From positions 10,882,001 through 10,946,000 of the forward strand of contig NW_023503493.1 of assembly GCF_014529535.1 (NCBI RefSeq): DNA of 64,000 bases. The letters are read 5' to 3'. Both the position numbers and the translations under genes were made by a program. Shown here piece after piece: positions 1 to 13,481 of the stretch. The notes under the pieces were generated by a model. That model saw only the letters and a list, made by a program, of their open reading frames with translations. It searched no databases and was not told where the DNA came from. Within the stretch, counting starts at the first letter, position 1, and each line of letters opens with the position of its first letter. Origin of the DNA: Bradysia coprophila (lineage: Eukaryota; Arthropoda; Insecta; Diptera; Sciaridae).

Positions 1-413
1 TGTGTGCAATTTACTAAGTTATTTAAGAAGAAACTCCCCGATTTTTTCAAAGTCTTTCTCCGAACTAATTTTCTCTGTTTTATCTATCGATTCAACGCCC
101 AAAAACGATCCGTTCACAGCGATCTCGACAAAATATTGGAACAGAAACAAGGCGTTTCGGAATTTTTTTTTCTGATCTTTCCCTGTGAACAAATGTTTTT
201 CCAGGCAGTAAATTAAAACCGGACTCAGTCTGAACCTCACCAAACTGCTACTATATGCCGCCCAAAACATTTAAAAAAAATCTCTCGTCACTCCCATCCC
301 TTGTTCCGGTTCCATTGGAATTGTTGTCCAATCCCAACGGAACCTAACAAAAATATGAAACACAAAAAATCGTCTTACGGATCGATAAATGCGGTGGAAC
401 AAAATAAACTTAC

Positions 414-2571
<2,158 letters not shown>

Positions 2572-3569
2572 TTTGCTGAATATTTAAACGACGAAAAGAA
2601 TTCAAAATTGTTTGGAGCTGTTGAGAGCTATGGAAATTATTCTTTTCTTGAAATCGACACTGACTCCTAACACTGAATATAGATTCAATGATGGCTGAAT
2701 CCACGAATGAAATGAAAGAAATTGTCAGAGGCCTCTGAGTATGTAGTATTTTAGTATGCGCGTGTGTGGTTGTGTATGTATGAGTACGACAAATGTGTCC
2801 TCTATCGGCAAAAAAAAGAGGTCTTCCCAGTGATATTATTATTTTCAGTTTTTTGTCCCAACGGAAATATATGACGTGAAAAGTGTGGCAAATTTAAATA
2901 AATTTATATGAAATTCGTTAATTCTAAATCCTGATTTAATTCACACTTAATCTCTCAAAAAACTTCTACAAAAAAATATAAATATTTATTTAGGTTTGGT
3001 GTAATTTTTAATTTTCAGCTGACTTATGGCGTCAAATTTGTCAGGCCAACTTAGCCAAGCCAGTGAAATGATATTTTGACAAAAAATGTAAGAAGTGCCA
3101 TCTGTAAAAATTTTCGGCTAAAATAAAAAAATATATGAGAATTTATGTTCAACACGACTAGTTCAAGTTGCATACTTGATATGAGTACAAAGTTCTTGAA
3201 AAATGTTTGAAAAATATTGACATAAAATGTGTGAGCCATCTGTCAAATATTTTTCATGCTCGATGTAAATCTGATGTAAACGCTCATGTTCACGAACTGT
3301 GTACTAGACTTTACCGTTCATTTCTTAGACTAATCGTGCATAAATTACGAAAAGAATTACGTAAAAGAGAAAGTTAACCAACTTGGCTTGTTTTTCTACT
3401 CTTCCGTGATGATTGACGGAATGAAATAAATATTTTTCTTTAAAGTTTATTGAAAGTGAATTAATTTTGTGATTATCAATTGCAATTTCTACACATTTTC
3501 ATACGTCCCCTATGCACATTGTATGTACATTTGGTCAAGGTTCTCAAAGACAGGTTAAATTACTGACAT

Positions 3570-3726
3570 AGAGATGCTAATATGACGATTGGGTCGTTTC
3601 GACTGATAGAGGGAATATGTTGAATGATTTTGAAATTGGTTGAGCGAAAATGTATTGACCCAACTGTCATTCGACATATTCCCTCTATCCGTCGAAACGA
3701 CCCAGTCGTCATATTAGCAACTCTCT
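3570..3726. repeat. Foldback element 1
   Basis: Left arm 3570-3617 and right arm about 3680-3726 are near-perfect reverse complements (GACGATTGGGTCGTTTCGAC against GTCGAAACGACCCAGTCGTC), with a loop of about 65 bp. There is no coding capacity. This is MITE-like structure. Confidence 0.85.
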
Positions 3727-3752
3727 GATTACTAACAATGAACATCAACACA

Positions 3753-3890
3753 AGGTATGGTCGAATGTCAAACTTTGTATGGGAGCGGAGGACACAACGA
3801 TTTCATATTAACAAACTCACCTCTCATGGGAGGTGAGTTTGTATATATGAAATCGCCATGTCCTCCGGTTTGTATGAACAGACCATACCT
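3753..3890. repeat. Foldback element 2
   Basis: The arms start AGGTATGGTC and end GACCATACCT. They include an AACAAACTCACCTCTCATG / AGGTGAGTTTGT inner stem and a GGAGGACA / TGTCCTCC stem. A long palindromic, noncoding element starting 27 bp after foldback 1. Confidence 0.85.
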
Positions 3891-4139
3891 GGTTTATACT
3901 TTCATTGATTACTAAGGCATCAACATTTCTCTGTGGCGCCAACCATGTTTTTACCAAACCACGGATCGGTACTTTCAGGTGAATTTAGTTTCGTTATGTT
4001 GTACAATTGCATTCGTTACGGCATAAAAATGACTTCACCTGAATGTCGGCATACGTAATTTCTCTGAAGGTTTGCATTACCTTCAGCGTTATATTCTTTG
4101 GTCTCAACCTGTTCTTTCAGAACCTTGCATTTGTTAACA

Positions 4140-4440
4140 CTCAAATGTGTAATAGTATTTTACTATGCTGGTGCATGTAATAAGGCTATTACATGTATAG
4201 GCAATAACCTTTACATCACTCGCATAGTAAAACGTCGTACTACACACGGAAAATAAAGTGATATCTCGTATCACGATGAGTAAATGTACCTCGGGCTTAA
4301 GCCCTCGGTTACTTTTACTCATCTGGATACGAGATATCACTTTACTTCCCTTGCATAGTAATGTACTATTACATGCTACTTGCGTCGAAAACCGTACTTT
4401 TCATGTTTCAAGCACTTCTTTCGACGCCCTTAGCATGTAA
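4140..4440. repeat. Composite foldback 3
   Basis: The core hairpin is at about 4254-4346, with arms AGTGATATCTCGTATC and GATACGAGATATCACT around a GAGTAAA...TTTACTC inner stem. It is flanked by short repeats of GCATGTAA and CATAGTAA, which suggest nested insertions. Confidence 0.75.
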
Positions 4441-4457
4441 AATCCATTACATAACTC

Positions 4458-4561
4458 GGGATAAAAAGTGAAAAGTCTCGTTTTCGTGTGTTTATTGACC
4501 TCGGCTTCGCCTCGGATCAACAACATTCACACGAAAACTCTACTTTTCATCTTTTTATCCC
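4458..4561. repeat. Foldback element 4, with a related copy near 34.8 kb
   Basis: The arms begin GGGATAAAAAGTGAAAAG and end CTTTTTATCCC. The loop has CCTCGGCTTCGCCTCGG. The left arm and loop recur at 34826-34911 as a degraded copy, so this is a dispersed family. Confidence 0.8.
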
Positions 4562-4917
4562 TAGTCATGTAAAATAAATAAAATACTATTACATGACATC
4601 CGAGGCGAATTCGACGCATGTAGCATGTAAAATAAATATTTTTCGGTCATGTGATTGGTCTTAAAATTCTTGATTGGCCAATACATCTTGATCGAATTGC
4701 TGTAATTCCGGTTACGTACAATACCATGTGATCTTAGCGTGATCAATTCGGATTGGCTGTGATAACTGAAACGTGGCCTTTTCAACCAATATAAGTTCTT
4801 AACGAAGTTCAAAAAGCGTATGGTGATTGATCAACAGCAAAAATTTGTGGTGGTGCTTCCGTTTGTGTTATTCACTCGTGATGATACTGCTTACTGTGAG
4901 TCTTTTATGGATAATAT

Positions 4918-7900
4918 TTACATTACTTCCATCATTAGTGTGTAGTAAGAGTAAATGCTTTTGAAAATCTAAAACGAAAAATCGTTTAAACTGACCAACA
5001 TCTGATAAATAAATTGATCGAAAATATACCTCTGTCGCTGTGTACACACTTAACGGCGCAAAAGGTCCGATGCGCAACTCACTGAAATTCATAGCTTCGC
5101 CCAGTAACATTAGGATCATTTTCTGTGACCATTGATCGTATGTGTACCAGCTGGATTGAGTTATTATTTGACAAAAACGTTCATTCTAATTGTAGAGATC
5201 GTCAGTGAGAGTCGTTAGAGTATGACAGCGAAGACTTTTGGCTTATCAATTTACGCACTCAATACAGTGATGGTTAACATGTTCACAGCAGGCAGAAAAA
5301 ACCGATTGTCAAGTTTGTGAACCGAAGCAATGTACCCTTTGCAAATTTGTAGCCTACATTTCGGCGGAAAAATATTCATTTTTTTGACGATTTCTCTGAA
5401 CCAAAATCTTTTTTTTGAAAAAGTAAAACCATTAAAGCACGCAAAACTGTGTTACTTTTAAGGAAAAATTGATTTGTGGGTGATAAACTTATCCCACTTG
5501 GAGAAGCCTTTGCAGATTATGGAAATGTATGTAATTTCCACCAGGTTTCTCCAAGCGGGTTAAGAAACATCGATGGTTTGTTGAAAAGCTTACACTTGGG
5601 CGTTCTTTAAATACTGGATTTTAGTTTACTTTTGATGATATGTATGTACGACCACGAATGTATTAGCTTTCAACAGAAAATAGATTTGGTTGTAGCAGTT
5701 TGTCCAGCTCTGAGCCGTTTCTCAGAGCCTGTCAAACTACTACAACCAAAACTAATTTTTATTTAAAGCTAACGTTATTGCGGTCGTACATTTTTCGAAA
5801 AGGATTCTGATGAAAAGATATCATCAAAAATGAATTACGAGACATGCAAATGTAGGCTGAGATTTTAGCTAAGTACCGATGCCTCTTAAGTTATGACATA
5901 CAAACCAATTTTTCTTTCAAAAGTAACAGATTTTTGAGTGCTTTAATGGTTTTGCTTTTTCAAAAAAAAAAGATTTTGGTTCAGAGAAATCGTCAAAAAA
6001 GTGAATATTTTTCCACCTAAAAGTAAGCTACAGATTGCTCTCAAACACGACTTCGAATTTCGAACGTTGCTAGATTTACATTGAACGTTATACGCGAGTA
6101 AAGTAATAAGCCCAATCACTCTACTATCTATTATTTGTATTTCATACCTCAACAGTAAGTTTTGTACCCATCAGACAATAGAAAATCATTTCGATAGAAA
6201 ATCCGATCGCAAGTGCATAGCCTGGTATCCAATTGTTCTACAAAGGAAACTCCATTTAAACTCGAGGAAAAATGGCTAAAAATAAAAAGCATCTACGCTG
6301 TAGATGGTTTGACGACTCACAACTCGAATTTGGTACAAGCACAAAATTTGGGATAAATATGCGAATACGAAGAAAATGTACAGCTTCTGGTCGAATATAA
6401 GTTTGACTTCGTTGATGTACCTGAACCACAATAAGATGTATTGAGTTAGTTTCCTTCGAAAAAATGTGCGGTTGCTGACCTTAGACTAAATAGGTACTGT
6501 TTAGTGCAAGTTTCTATAACTATAGCCACTTAAATCGTTCTGAAGGCAATGCTCTATGCATCAGTTTCTGTTGTTTTTTTGGGGGAGTGTCACGTAAACA
6601 GAAAGCTAGAGTGATGCCCCAAACACGAAGCAAGATACGAACTGCAGTTTAAAAAATGTTCTCTCTTTCTATTGTTATAGCGTTAACGGTCACGGCAGAG
6701 TAAAATAAACCAGGCAATAGCGGTTCATTTTTGAAACGTCAAGTAAGGGTCTTCATACACTGTATGAAAATGAACTAAAATACTAGGCCCCATCTTTTGG
6801 ATGGGTCAGATCCCTTGACTGACTGACTACTTTTCTCAAGAAGATTTTTGTAATCCGAGCAAAAAAAAATCACTCTAAAAGTATATAAACGTATACCAGG
6901 GTATGCGTACCCTACTTTCGATACAAAACACGTATATATGAGAAATTCCAGCACTTGATCATATACTGGCTCATACGTATTTTCAGTACTTAAGAGGCAT
7001 CGATGATTTGCTGAAAAGTATACATTTGGGTGATTTTAAAATACTGTCTTTTGGTGATATATTTCCACCAAAATTATAATTTTTCAAGTATGTACGACCG
7101 CAATAACGACCACGAATGTGTTAGCTTTCAACATAAAATAGATTTGGTTGTAGCAGTTTGACCAACCCTGAGAAAACTGAGCAGTTTATGAAAATTTCGG
7201 TACACTGGTCACTTTTTTCAGAACTGGTCAAGTGACTACAACCAAATCTACTTTCTGTTGAAAGCTAATACATTCGTGGTCGTGTGTTTTGAAAAAAGGA
7301 TTCTGATGAAAAGATACCATCAAAAAGGCAGCACGAGATACAGACCCTGGAAAGAGGCGAATTTCTTGCTTACATATTGAATAAAAATGAAACTCGTGTG
7401 ATTACGGCCCTCGCTTCGCTCTGGCCGCAAAGTTCACACTCGTCCAAACTTTAATTTTTTTCTTATCATCGATATAAAGATATTACACACACAAAATTTT
7501 GGAATGAATCCTAGAATATTACTCCAGTATATTCCATTAACGAGCTTAACCCAAAAATGTCTTTCTTAGTGGGATAATTGTCTTTTGTGGACCATTAAGA
7601 ATTACTCAACTAATAACACGATAATGTCACGGGACGATACAAAAATTCTTTTAGGAATATCTCTGAGATCCCCCGACCGTCATAGCCCAATTTTGAACTT
7701 ATCATCGGGAATGGAATTCCCCGTCGAATAAAAAAAGTTTTTGAAATCCGTTGAGGATTACGTCAAGCTATCGTGTTATCTAGGAACGAGACAAAAATTC
7801 TTTTGGGAATATCTCTAAGATCACCAGCCCGTTACGACCCATCTTCGAACGTAGCCTTCGTAATTTTATTCCCTGTCGATTAAAAAAAAGTTTTTGGAAA

Positions 7901-10900
7901 TCCGTTGAGGATTACGTTAAGTTATCGTGTTATTAAGGAACGAGACAAAAATTCTTTTGGGAATATCTCTAAGATCACCAGCCCATTACGACCCATCTTC
8001 AAACTTAGCCTCAGCAATTTAATTCCCCGTCGATTAAAAAAAAGTTTTTGGAAATTCGTCGAAAACTACTCGAGTTATCGTGGAATCAAGCGACCAGACA
8101 AAAATTCTCTTGAGAATATCTCTAAGATCACCCGTCCGTTATAACCCATCTTCGAACTTAACCTGAGGAATTTAATTCCCCGTCAAATAAAAAAAAGTTT
8201 TTGGAAATCCGTCGAAAACTACTCGAGTTATCGTGGAATCAAGGGACGAGACAAAAATTCTTTTGGGAATATCTCTAAGAACACCCGACCGTAATAGCCC
8301 ATCTTCGAACTTAACCTGAGGAATTTAATTCCCCGTCGATTAAAGAAAAGTTTTTGAAAATCCGTTGAAAATTACTCGAGTTATCGTGGAATCAAGCGAC
8401 CAGACAAAAATTGTCTTGAGAATATCTCTAAGATCACCCGTCCGTTATAACCCATCTTCGAACTTAACCTGAGGAATTTAATTCCCCGTCAAATAAAAAA
8501 AAGTTTTTGGAAATCCGTCGAAAACTACTCTAGTTATCGTGGAATCAAGGGACGAGACAAAAATTCTTTTGGGAATATCTCTAAGAACACCCGACCGTAA
8601 TAGCCCATCTTCGAACTTAACCTGAGGAATTTAATTCCCCGTCGATTAAAGAAAAGTTTTTGAAAATCCGTTGAAAATTACTCAAGTTATCGTGTTATCA
8701 ACGAATCATCAAAGTGTGACAAACATTTTCTGTATTTAAGGTTTTTGGTCATACATTCATGCATTTTCAATCATAGTAGTGATCATTGTGTGACAAACAT
8801 TTTAGGGTGTTTATCATCCGTAAGACCCATGACTTTCAGTCAAGGGAATAAGACAATAGACGAGTGTAGTGCGTTTCGTGGTTAAGTATGGTTTCCACTC
8901 AACAAAAAGTACTCCGTGTGAGAACCGTGAAAGAGCAAGCTGTCAAGTAAACAAAGCAAAAATTTAAAAAAATCAATTTTGTAATTCATACTTTTTGGTA
9001 AGTGGAAATCAAGCCTTAGAGTCAAGCCTAACTAAATTTATTTAATATTATAAATACAAAGACTCACTCTCTCATGTCAGCATATTTCCGACAAATATTC
9101 ACCAAAAATGAATGCTTGTACTCGGCGGCCGACGATGAATTTGTAAGCCACATCTTGTCCAATTCGTCAAAATTTTCATTCAATATATCAACGCGCGGGC
9201 CATAATTCATAACAATGGCAACGAAAGTCAGAGCCATGTACTCAGTTCCAAAAATAGCATAAACACCCAGCGTTCCCATTATACCACTAGCCACAAGAAA
9301 TCCAAGCAAAGTGGACTGATCGACAAACATGAATTCGATTGGAACAAACTGCACCATCTCCCCATCAATGAGAAAACTTTTCACTGGATAATACATATAC
9401 AGTATGGTGATGAATATGGCCATGGACGCAACAAATTTATACAAATTGAAGTTTGCGGTCAATCGATCAGTAAACGGTTTTCCGCGAGCGTCACCATTTT
9501 GTTTGTAGATTTTTAGTGAAGATTTAAACATTGCTGTGATGTTGAGGTAATACGAATCGAAGCATCTAATTTTTAAAACTGCCTAGAAGAAGAGGGTTCT
9601 ATTTTGTATTAATTGTTTAGCATGAAGCTCTTCACATATCCTCGTTGCTTTCATATTTAAACGTTACTTGCTCTCTACATTTTTGAGAAAATGTCATACA
9701 GTGAACGCAAGTGAAATTCACTCATGAACTTGCTTCGGTTGTTTTTCAGCTGATCCACTCTTATGAACACAAATGTTTAGCTTATACCTCGGTTTATACT
9801 TGTCAATTTTTGGCCTACACTTTATTGAAATCGATTTTTAACCGTGAAGCCATGATCGCACATTTTTGGCCAAGTAGAGCAAAATGTAGATCATTCTGTC
9901 TCCTAGATTTTTCTCCATTTGGCCAAAAATATGACATCATGGCTTCATGGTTAAAAATCGATTTGAAGAATGTGTAGGCCAAAAATTGACATTTAAGTAC
10001 TAAGGTCCAAATTTCGTGGACGTCTACTGTTTACATTTCCTCTCGAAATCGACGATTTTTCCGTACGTATTTTATGGAAGGCACACGAGGCCCACAGAGT
10101 TACAGTACTTTCAAACGTAGCATTAGATTAGTTTCGTTGTGTTTTATTTAACCCAAACTTTTACGTGAAAAAAGAGCTGCAATTTGACTACTAAATTGAA
10201 AATCCTCTGTAAAAAAAGAACAAGCAATAAGCGGCGGTTCAAAATTTTTCGTTCAAATGACAATATTTTTAACTTGGATGGCATTTGAAACGGCCTTGAA
10301 AATGATCTATACACATGTTCAAAATGATATTTGAAACGTCAAACAGAACGAAAAAGAAACAAAAGAATTTAACTTAACGAAACAAAACCCAGGACAAAAC
10401 CATAACAATCCCTTTGTTTCAATTTCAGATTATGTTAGTTTATATTGCTTGGAAGTAAATATATGAACACTAAACACTAAAGCGGATCGGAACCTGACAT
10501 TCATGTGAACTCATTTTTGTAATGCCATCATCATATTTTTTTTAAATAATGTTGTTACACCTGCTAAGTTCGTATGAGTCATGATCAGTGCGAGAAAACC
10601 GAAGACCATAGGTTTGTTCCAAATAGCTGTAAGCATGAACTTTGACAACCCGAACCACGATAATTTGATCCATAGCAACGTCGCCTACGAGATGTTTCAT
10701 GCAAATATGGCAACGTCGCCTACGTGATTTACACACAAAAACTATTGAGGCTATGGTTCTATGGATCAAATTTGACAATTTATACAGCCTTGGATCAAAC
10801 CTATTTATTAATTTATACCTTGGGTCCTTCAGTTTTTAGCCCCGTACGAAGTATACGAAGGGGCTTATAGGATTACGATGCCGTGTGTAATTGATGGAAT

Positions 10901-13481
10901 TCGAAGCAGACGGTAAGGGCAAAGTGTTTGCCTATGTTCATAGATGACGAATCTGCAATAAAAATTTGGGCCGTCTGTCCGTCTGTCCGTCACGTCGATA
11001 TCTTGAGTAAATCAAATCCGATTTCAAAAATTTTTTTTCCCTGAAAGATAGTCAAAATAGTGAGGCTAAGTTCGAAGATGGGCATATTCGGGTCGGCCCT
11101 TCGTGAGTTAGGGCCACCTAAGTGATTTAAGGTCTTTTGGTGATATTTATGGCAAAATAAACGATGGAAATGTAAATGACACGGCAAATGATAGGTATTG
11201 TCAATACCAATCCATGAAAAAAACGTTTTTTAAAATCGGGTGAGTGGACCGTGAGTTAGGGCCTTATAAGTGAAAAGCTACTAGGGCCCTTTGTGTATTT
11301 TACATAGAACTCAAGTAAATTTCATCCGTTTTTCGTAATTTTTGTTTCATTTGAAAGATAATCGAACACCGAATAGAATGTTGTTGAAAAAAAAATTAAA
11401 TTTGGGTCCTTGGACTAAGGCCGCTACTAGGGCCCTATGTGTATTTTACATATAACTCGAGCAAATTTCTTCCGTTTTTCGTAATTTTTGTTTCATTTGG
11501 AAGGTAATCAAAGGCCGAATAGAATGTTGTTGAAAAAAAATTAAATTTGGGTCCTCGGACTAAGGCCGCTACTAGGGCCCTATGTGTATTTTACATATAG
11601 CTCGAGCAAATTTCATCCGTTTTTCGTAATTTTTGTTTCATTTGGAAGGTAATCAAAGGCCGAATAGAATGTTGTTGAAAAAAAATTAAATTTGGGTCCT
11701 CGGACTAAGGCCGCTACTAGGGCCCTATGTGTATTTTACATATAACTCGAGCAAATTTCATCCGTTTTTCGTAATTTTTGTTTCATTTGGAAGGTAATCA
11801 AAGGCCGAATAGAATGTTGTTGAAAAAAATTAAATTTGGGTCCTCGGACTAAGGCCGCTACTAGGGCCCTATGCGTATTTTACATACAACTCGAGTAAAT
11901 TTCATCCGTTTTTCGTAATTTTTGTTTCATTTGAAAGATAATCGAACACCGAATAGAATGTTGTTGAAAAAAAAATTAAATTTGGGTCCTTGGACTAAGG
12001 CCGCTACTAGGGCCCTATGTGTATTTTACATATAACTCGAGCAAATTTCTTCCGTTTTTCGTAATTTTTGTTTCATTTGGAAGGTAATCAAAGGCCGAAT
12101 AGAATGTTGTTGAAAAAAAATTAAATTTGGGTCCTCGGACTAAGGCCGCTACTAGGGCCCTATGTGTATTTTACATATAACTCGAGCAAATTTCATCCGT
12201 TTTTCGTATTTTTTATTTCATTTGGAAGGTAATCAAAGGCCGAATAGAATGTAGTTGAAAAAAAAATTGGATCCTCGGACTGAGGCCGATACTAGGCCCT
12301 ATGTGTATTTATACTCAATAAATTAAAATTTTAGGGCTATTTGAAATTTTTGTTTTATTTGAAAGGAACGTCGTACGGGGCTTCGTAATTGCGCTATGCG
12401 CAATTTCTAAGATGTACACATTACATAATAATTTTACTTTAACTACTTTAACCGGCGCATTAGGCTTACGGTCAAAGTAGGGTGACAGACGCACTAGGGT
12501 CACGTACGCAATAGATATACGGGTTTGTACGGGGCTCAGTCGCAGCAAACGCTCCGACTGTTCTGATGGCTCGTTTGTTTCTATTTTGGGTGCAACAACA
12601 TTAGTCTCAAGAAAATCTGATGATGCCAACATTCAACCTCCTAACAAGCATGAAAAACTCAACACGTAATACAGAAACGTTGTCCCTGTTACGTAATGCC
12701 TATTTTAGCGCCTCAAGCATTATATATATTACACACTTGTCACGAAGAAGCCGAGACTGATAGTGACAAGTGTGTACTCTATTTTATCACATAAGCGAAA
12801 ACGAGACAACAACATAGAACTGAAGTGTAATTTTTGAATTAAACTTCTAGTTAAGTAATTTTGACATCCGAACACCGCGCGTTTGTGATAATAGTAGATT
12901 ATTCACCTCTGTCCACGTCTTTATTTAGACACTTGGGGAGTTATTGAATGAGCCGAAGGCGAATGGTATAACCCCAAGTGTCTAAATCAACATTTGGACA
13001 GAGGTGAATACGCTATTTTATCTACCGACGGCGAAATAATAGCACTTTTTCACTGCTATTATTTCACCTATAGGTAGATAAAAAACCATAAATTTTACTT
13101 TTCATACCGACACTGTGATTCCGTATATTGCAAACACTTCAAAATTTCTGACAAAGTTGTCGTAGACAGAATAAACATAATGAGTGTAAAAGACCTGCGT
13201 CCAGAAGAAAAACACAAGAGATTTTGTCACAACGAAACGCAAGTTATTTTTCCATTCAAACTTAAAGTCAACGCCCACAATATATCCGAACATTTGGATG
13301 AACTTTAGACTGTGTTCAAGTATATCCGACGCTTTGTTTGACTTAAGCAACTTTACGTCGGCCTTTGATTTCAATGCATTTTCTGGAATCGAGTCAGTGG
13401 ACCCAGTCTGGATTGAAAGGAGACTAGAATTATAATTATTTTTCGAATAAGAATTTATTTAGTCACATTTTTCACACACAT
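4918..13481 (-). CDS. Odorant receptor A (7tm_6 family), seven exons
   Basis: Insect odorant receptor, expected to be a seven-helix odour-gated channel subunit in olfactory neuron membranes, working with Orco. Exons in coding order: 13481-13467 (tentative, MCVKN), 13407-13108, 9582-9068, 6420-6321, 6237-6148, 5185-5030, 4968-4918. Lengths sum to 1227 nt, giving 408 residues, usual for the family. Family marks seen are YYPVKSFLIDGE then FVPIEFMFVDQS, NNWIPGYALAIGF, PLSVYTATE at the end of exon 6, and a short last exon IFKSIYSYYTLMMEVM ending in TAA. It matches receptor B exon for exon, except that the 515-nt exon here corresponds to two exons there. Introns at 9583-13107 and 6421-9067 are swollen by tandem and foldback repeats. 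The start is the weakest part: the first exon has a weak GTGACT donor and a 59-bp intron. No stop or frameshift was seen, so it appears intact. Confidence 0.85.
5350..6035. repeat. Nested inverted repeat in intron 5 of receptor A
   Basis: The outer arms, about 5350-5475 and 5905-6035, share GACGATTTCTCTGAACC / GGTTCAGAGAAATCGTC. Inside lies a second foldback, about 5635-5810, with arms around GGTTGTAGCAGTTTG. The inner element belongs to the same family as the copy at 7075-7335. Confidence 0.8.
6689..6790. repeat. Partial copy of the CAGAGTAAAATAAACC terminal-repeat element
   Basis: GGCAGAGTAAAATAAACCAG followed by GTTCATTTTTGAAACGTCAA matches, in inverted order, one end of the full element at 18373-18560. 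Only one end is recognisable here. Confidence 0.7.
7075..7335. repeat. Foldback element, second copy of the GGTTGTAGCAGTTTG family
   Basis: The arms carry CACGAATGTGTTAGCTTTCA and TGAAAGCTAATACATTCGTG around paired GATTTGGTTGTAG / CTACAACCAAATC. It lies in intron 3 of receptor A, 1.4 kb from its relative at 5635-5810. Confidence 0.8.
7605..8705. repeat. Tandem array, about 153-bp unit, seven copies
   Basis: The landmark ACAAAAATTC (one copy ATTG) ends at 7648, 7800, 7954, 8108, 8260, 8413 and 8566, giving spacings of 152, 154, 154, 152, 153 and 153 bp. Units share GGGAATATCTCTAAGATCAC, CCCATCTTCGAACTTA and AATTCCCCGTCGATTAAA. The last four units form two near-identical dimers of 306 bp, showing recent higher-order amplification. 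It lies in intron 3 of receptor A. Confidence 0.92.
9800..9995. repeat. Foldback element in intron 2 of receptor A
   Basis: Arms GTCAATTTTTGGCCTACAC and TGTAGGCCAAAAATTGAC, plus inner arms AATCGATTTTTAACC / GGTTAAAAATCGATT and TTTTTGGCC / GGCCAAAAA. The small open frame across it is an accident of the palindrome. Confidence 0.85.
10620..10800. repeat. Foldback element related to 40640-40870
   Basis: Begins ATAGGTTTGTTCCAA and ends TTGGATCAAACCTAT, with an inner GATAATTTGATCCATAG / CTATGGATCAAATTTGAC stem and a direct repeat of GCAACGTCGCCTACG. The ends and inner TTTGACAA match the element downstream of the P450 gene. Confidence 0.75.
10835..12415. repeat. Repeat unit holding a 145-bp tandem array, possible Helitron-like element
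   Basis: The left end has a palindrome, AGCCCCGTACG...CGAAGGGGCTT, then a leader with GTCTGTCCGTCTGTCCGTC. The core is about seven to eight tandem units: CTAGGGCC (CTAGGCCC in the last) begins at 11281, 11427, 11572, 11717, 11861, 12007, 12152 and 12292 (period about 145). The right end has GTACGGGGCTTCG, a perfect AATTGCGC-TAT-GCGCAATT hairpin and then TCTAAG. A 3' hairpin followed by CTAA resembles Helitron ends, but no 5' TC end or A/T insertion site was confirmed. It lies in intron 2 of receptor A. Confidence 0.8.
12722..12890. repeat. Dispersed repeat, inverted copy also at 41012-41190
   Basis: About 170 bp in reverse orientation to the copy upstream of the TFIIH gene. They share AACACCGCGCGTTTGTGATA, TTAAACTTCTAG, AACAACATAGAACTGAAG and CACACTTGTCAC. 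It contains a small CACACTTGTCAC...GTGACAAGTGTG hairpin. Confidence 0.85.
12900..13080. repeat. Two adjacent hairpins just downstream of receptor A exon 2
   Basis: The first, 12900-13010, has arms TTCACCTCTGTCCA / TGGACAGAGGTGAA and TTTAGACACTTGGGG / CCCCAAGTGTCTAAA. The second, 13017-13080, has arms TATCTACC..GAAATAATAGCA / TGCTATTATTTC..GGTAGATA. They start only about 30 bp into the intron. Confidence 0.85.

Larger units (their letters stand above)
2572..4917. other. Intergenic region with the helicase 5' leader and clustered foldback repeats
   Basis: About 2570-2830 should hold the helicase 5' UTR and promoter; no clear TATA box is seen. From 3.5 kb the DNA is a chain of inverted repeats, annotated separately. 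Small open frames here are short, lack family resemblance and fall in repeat arms. Confidence 0.6.

Noticed and set aside
7905..8144. 79-codon open frame on the plus strand
   Set aside because: It runs over the 153-bp tandem repeat and lies in an intron; other units carry stops in the same frame.
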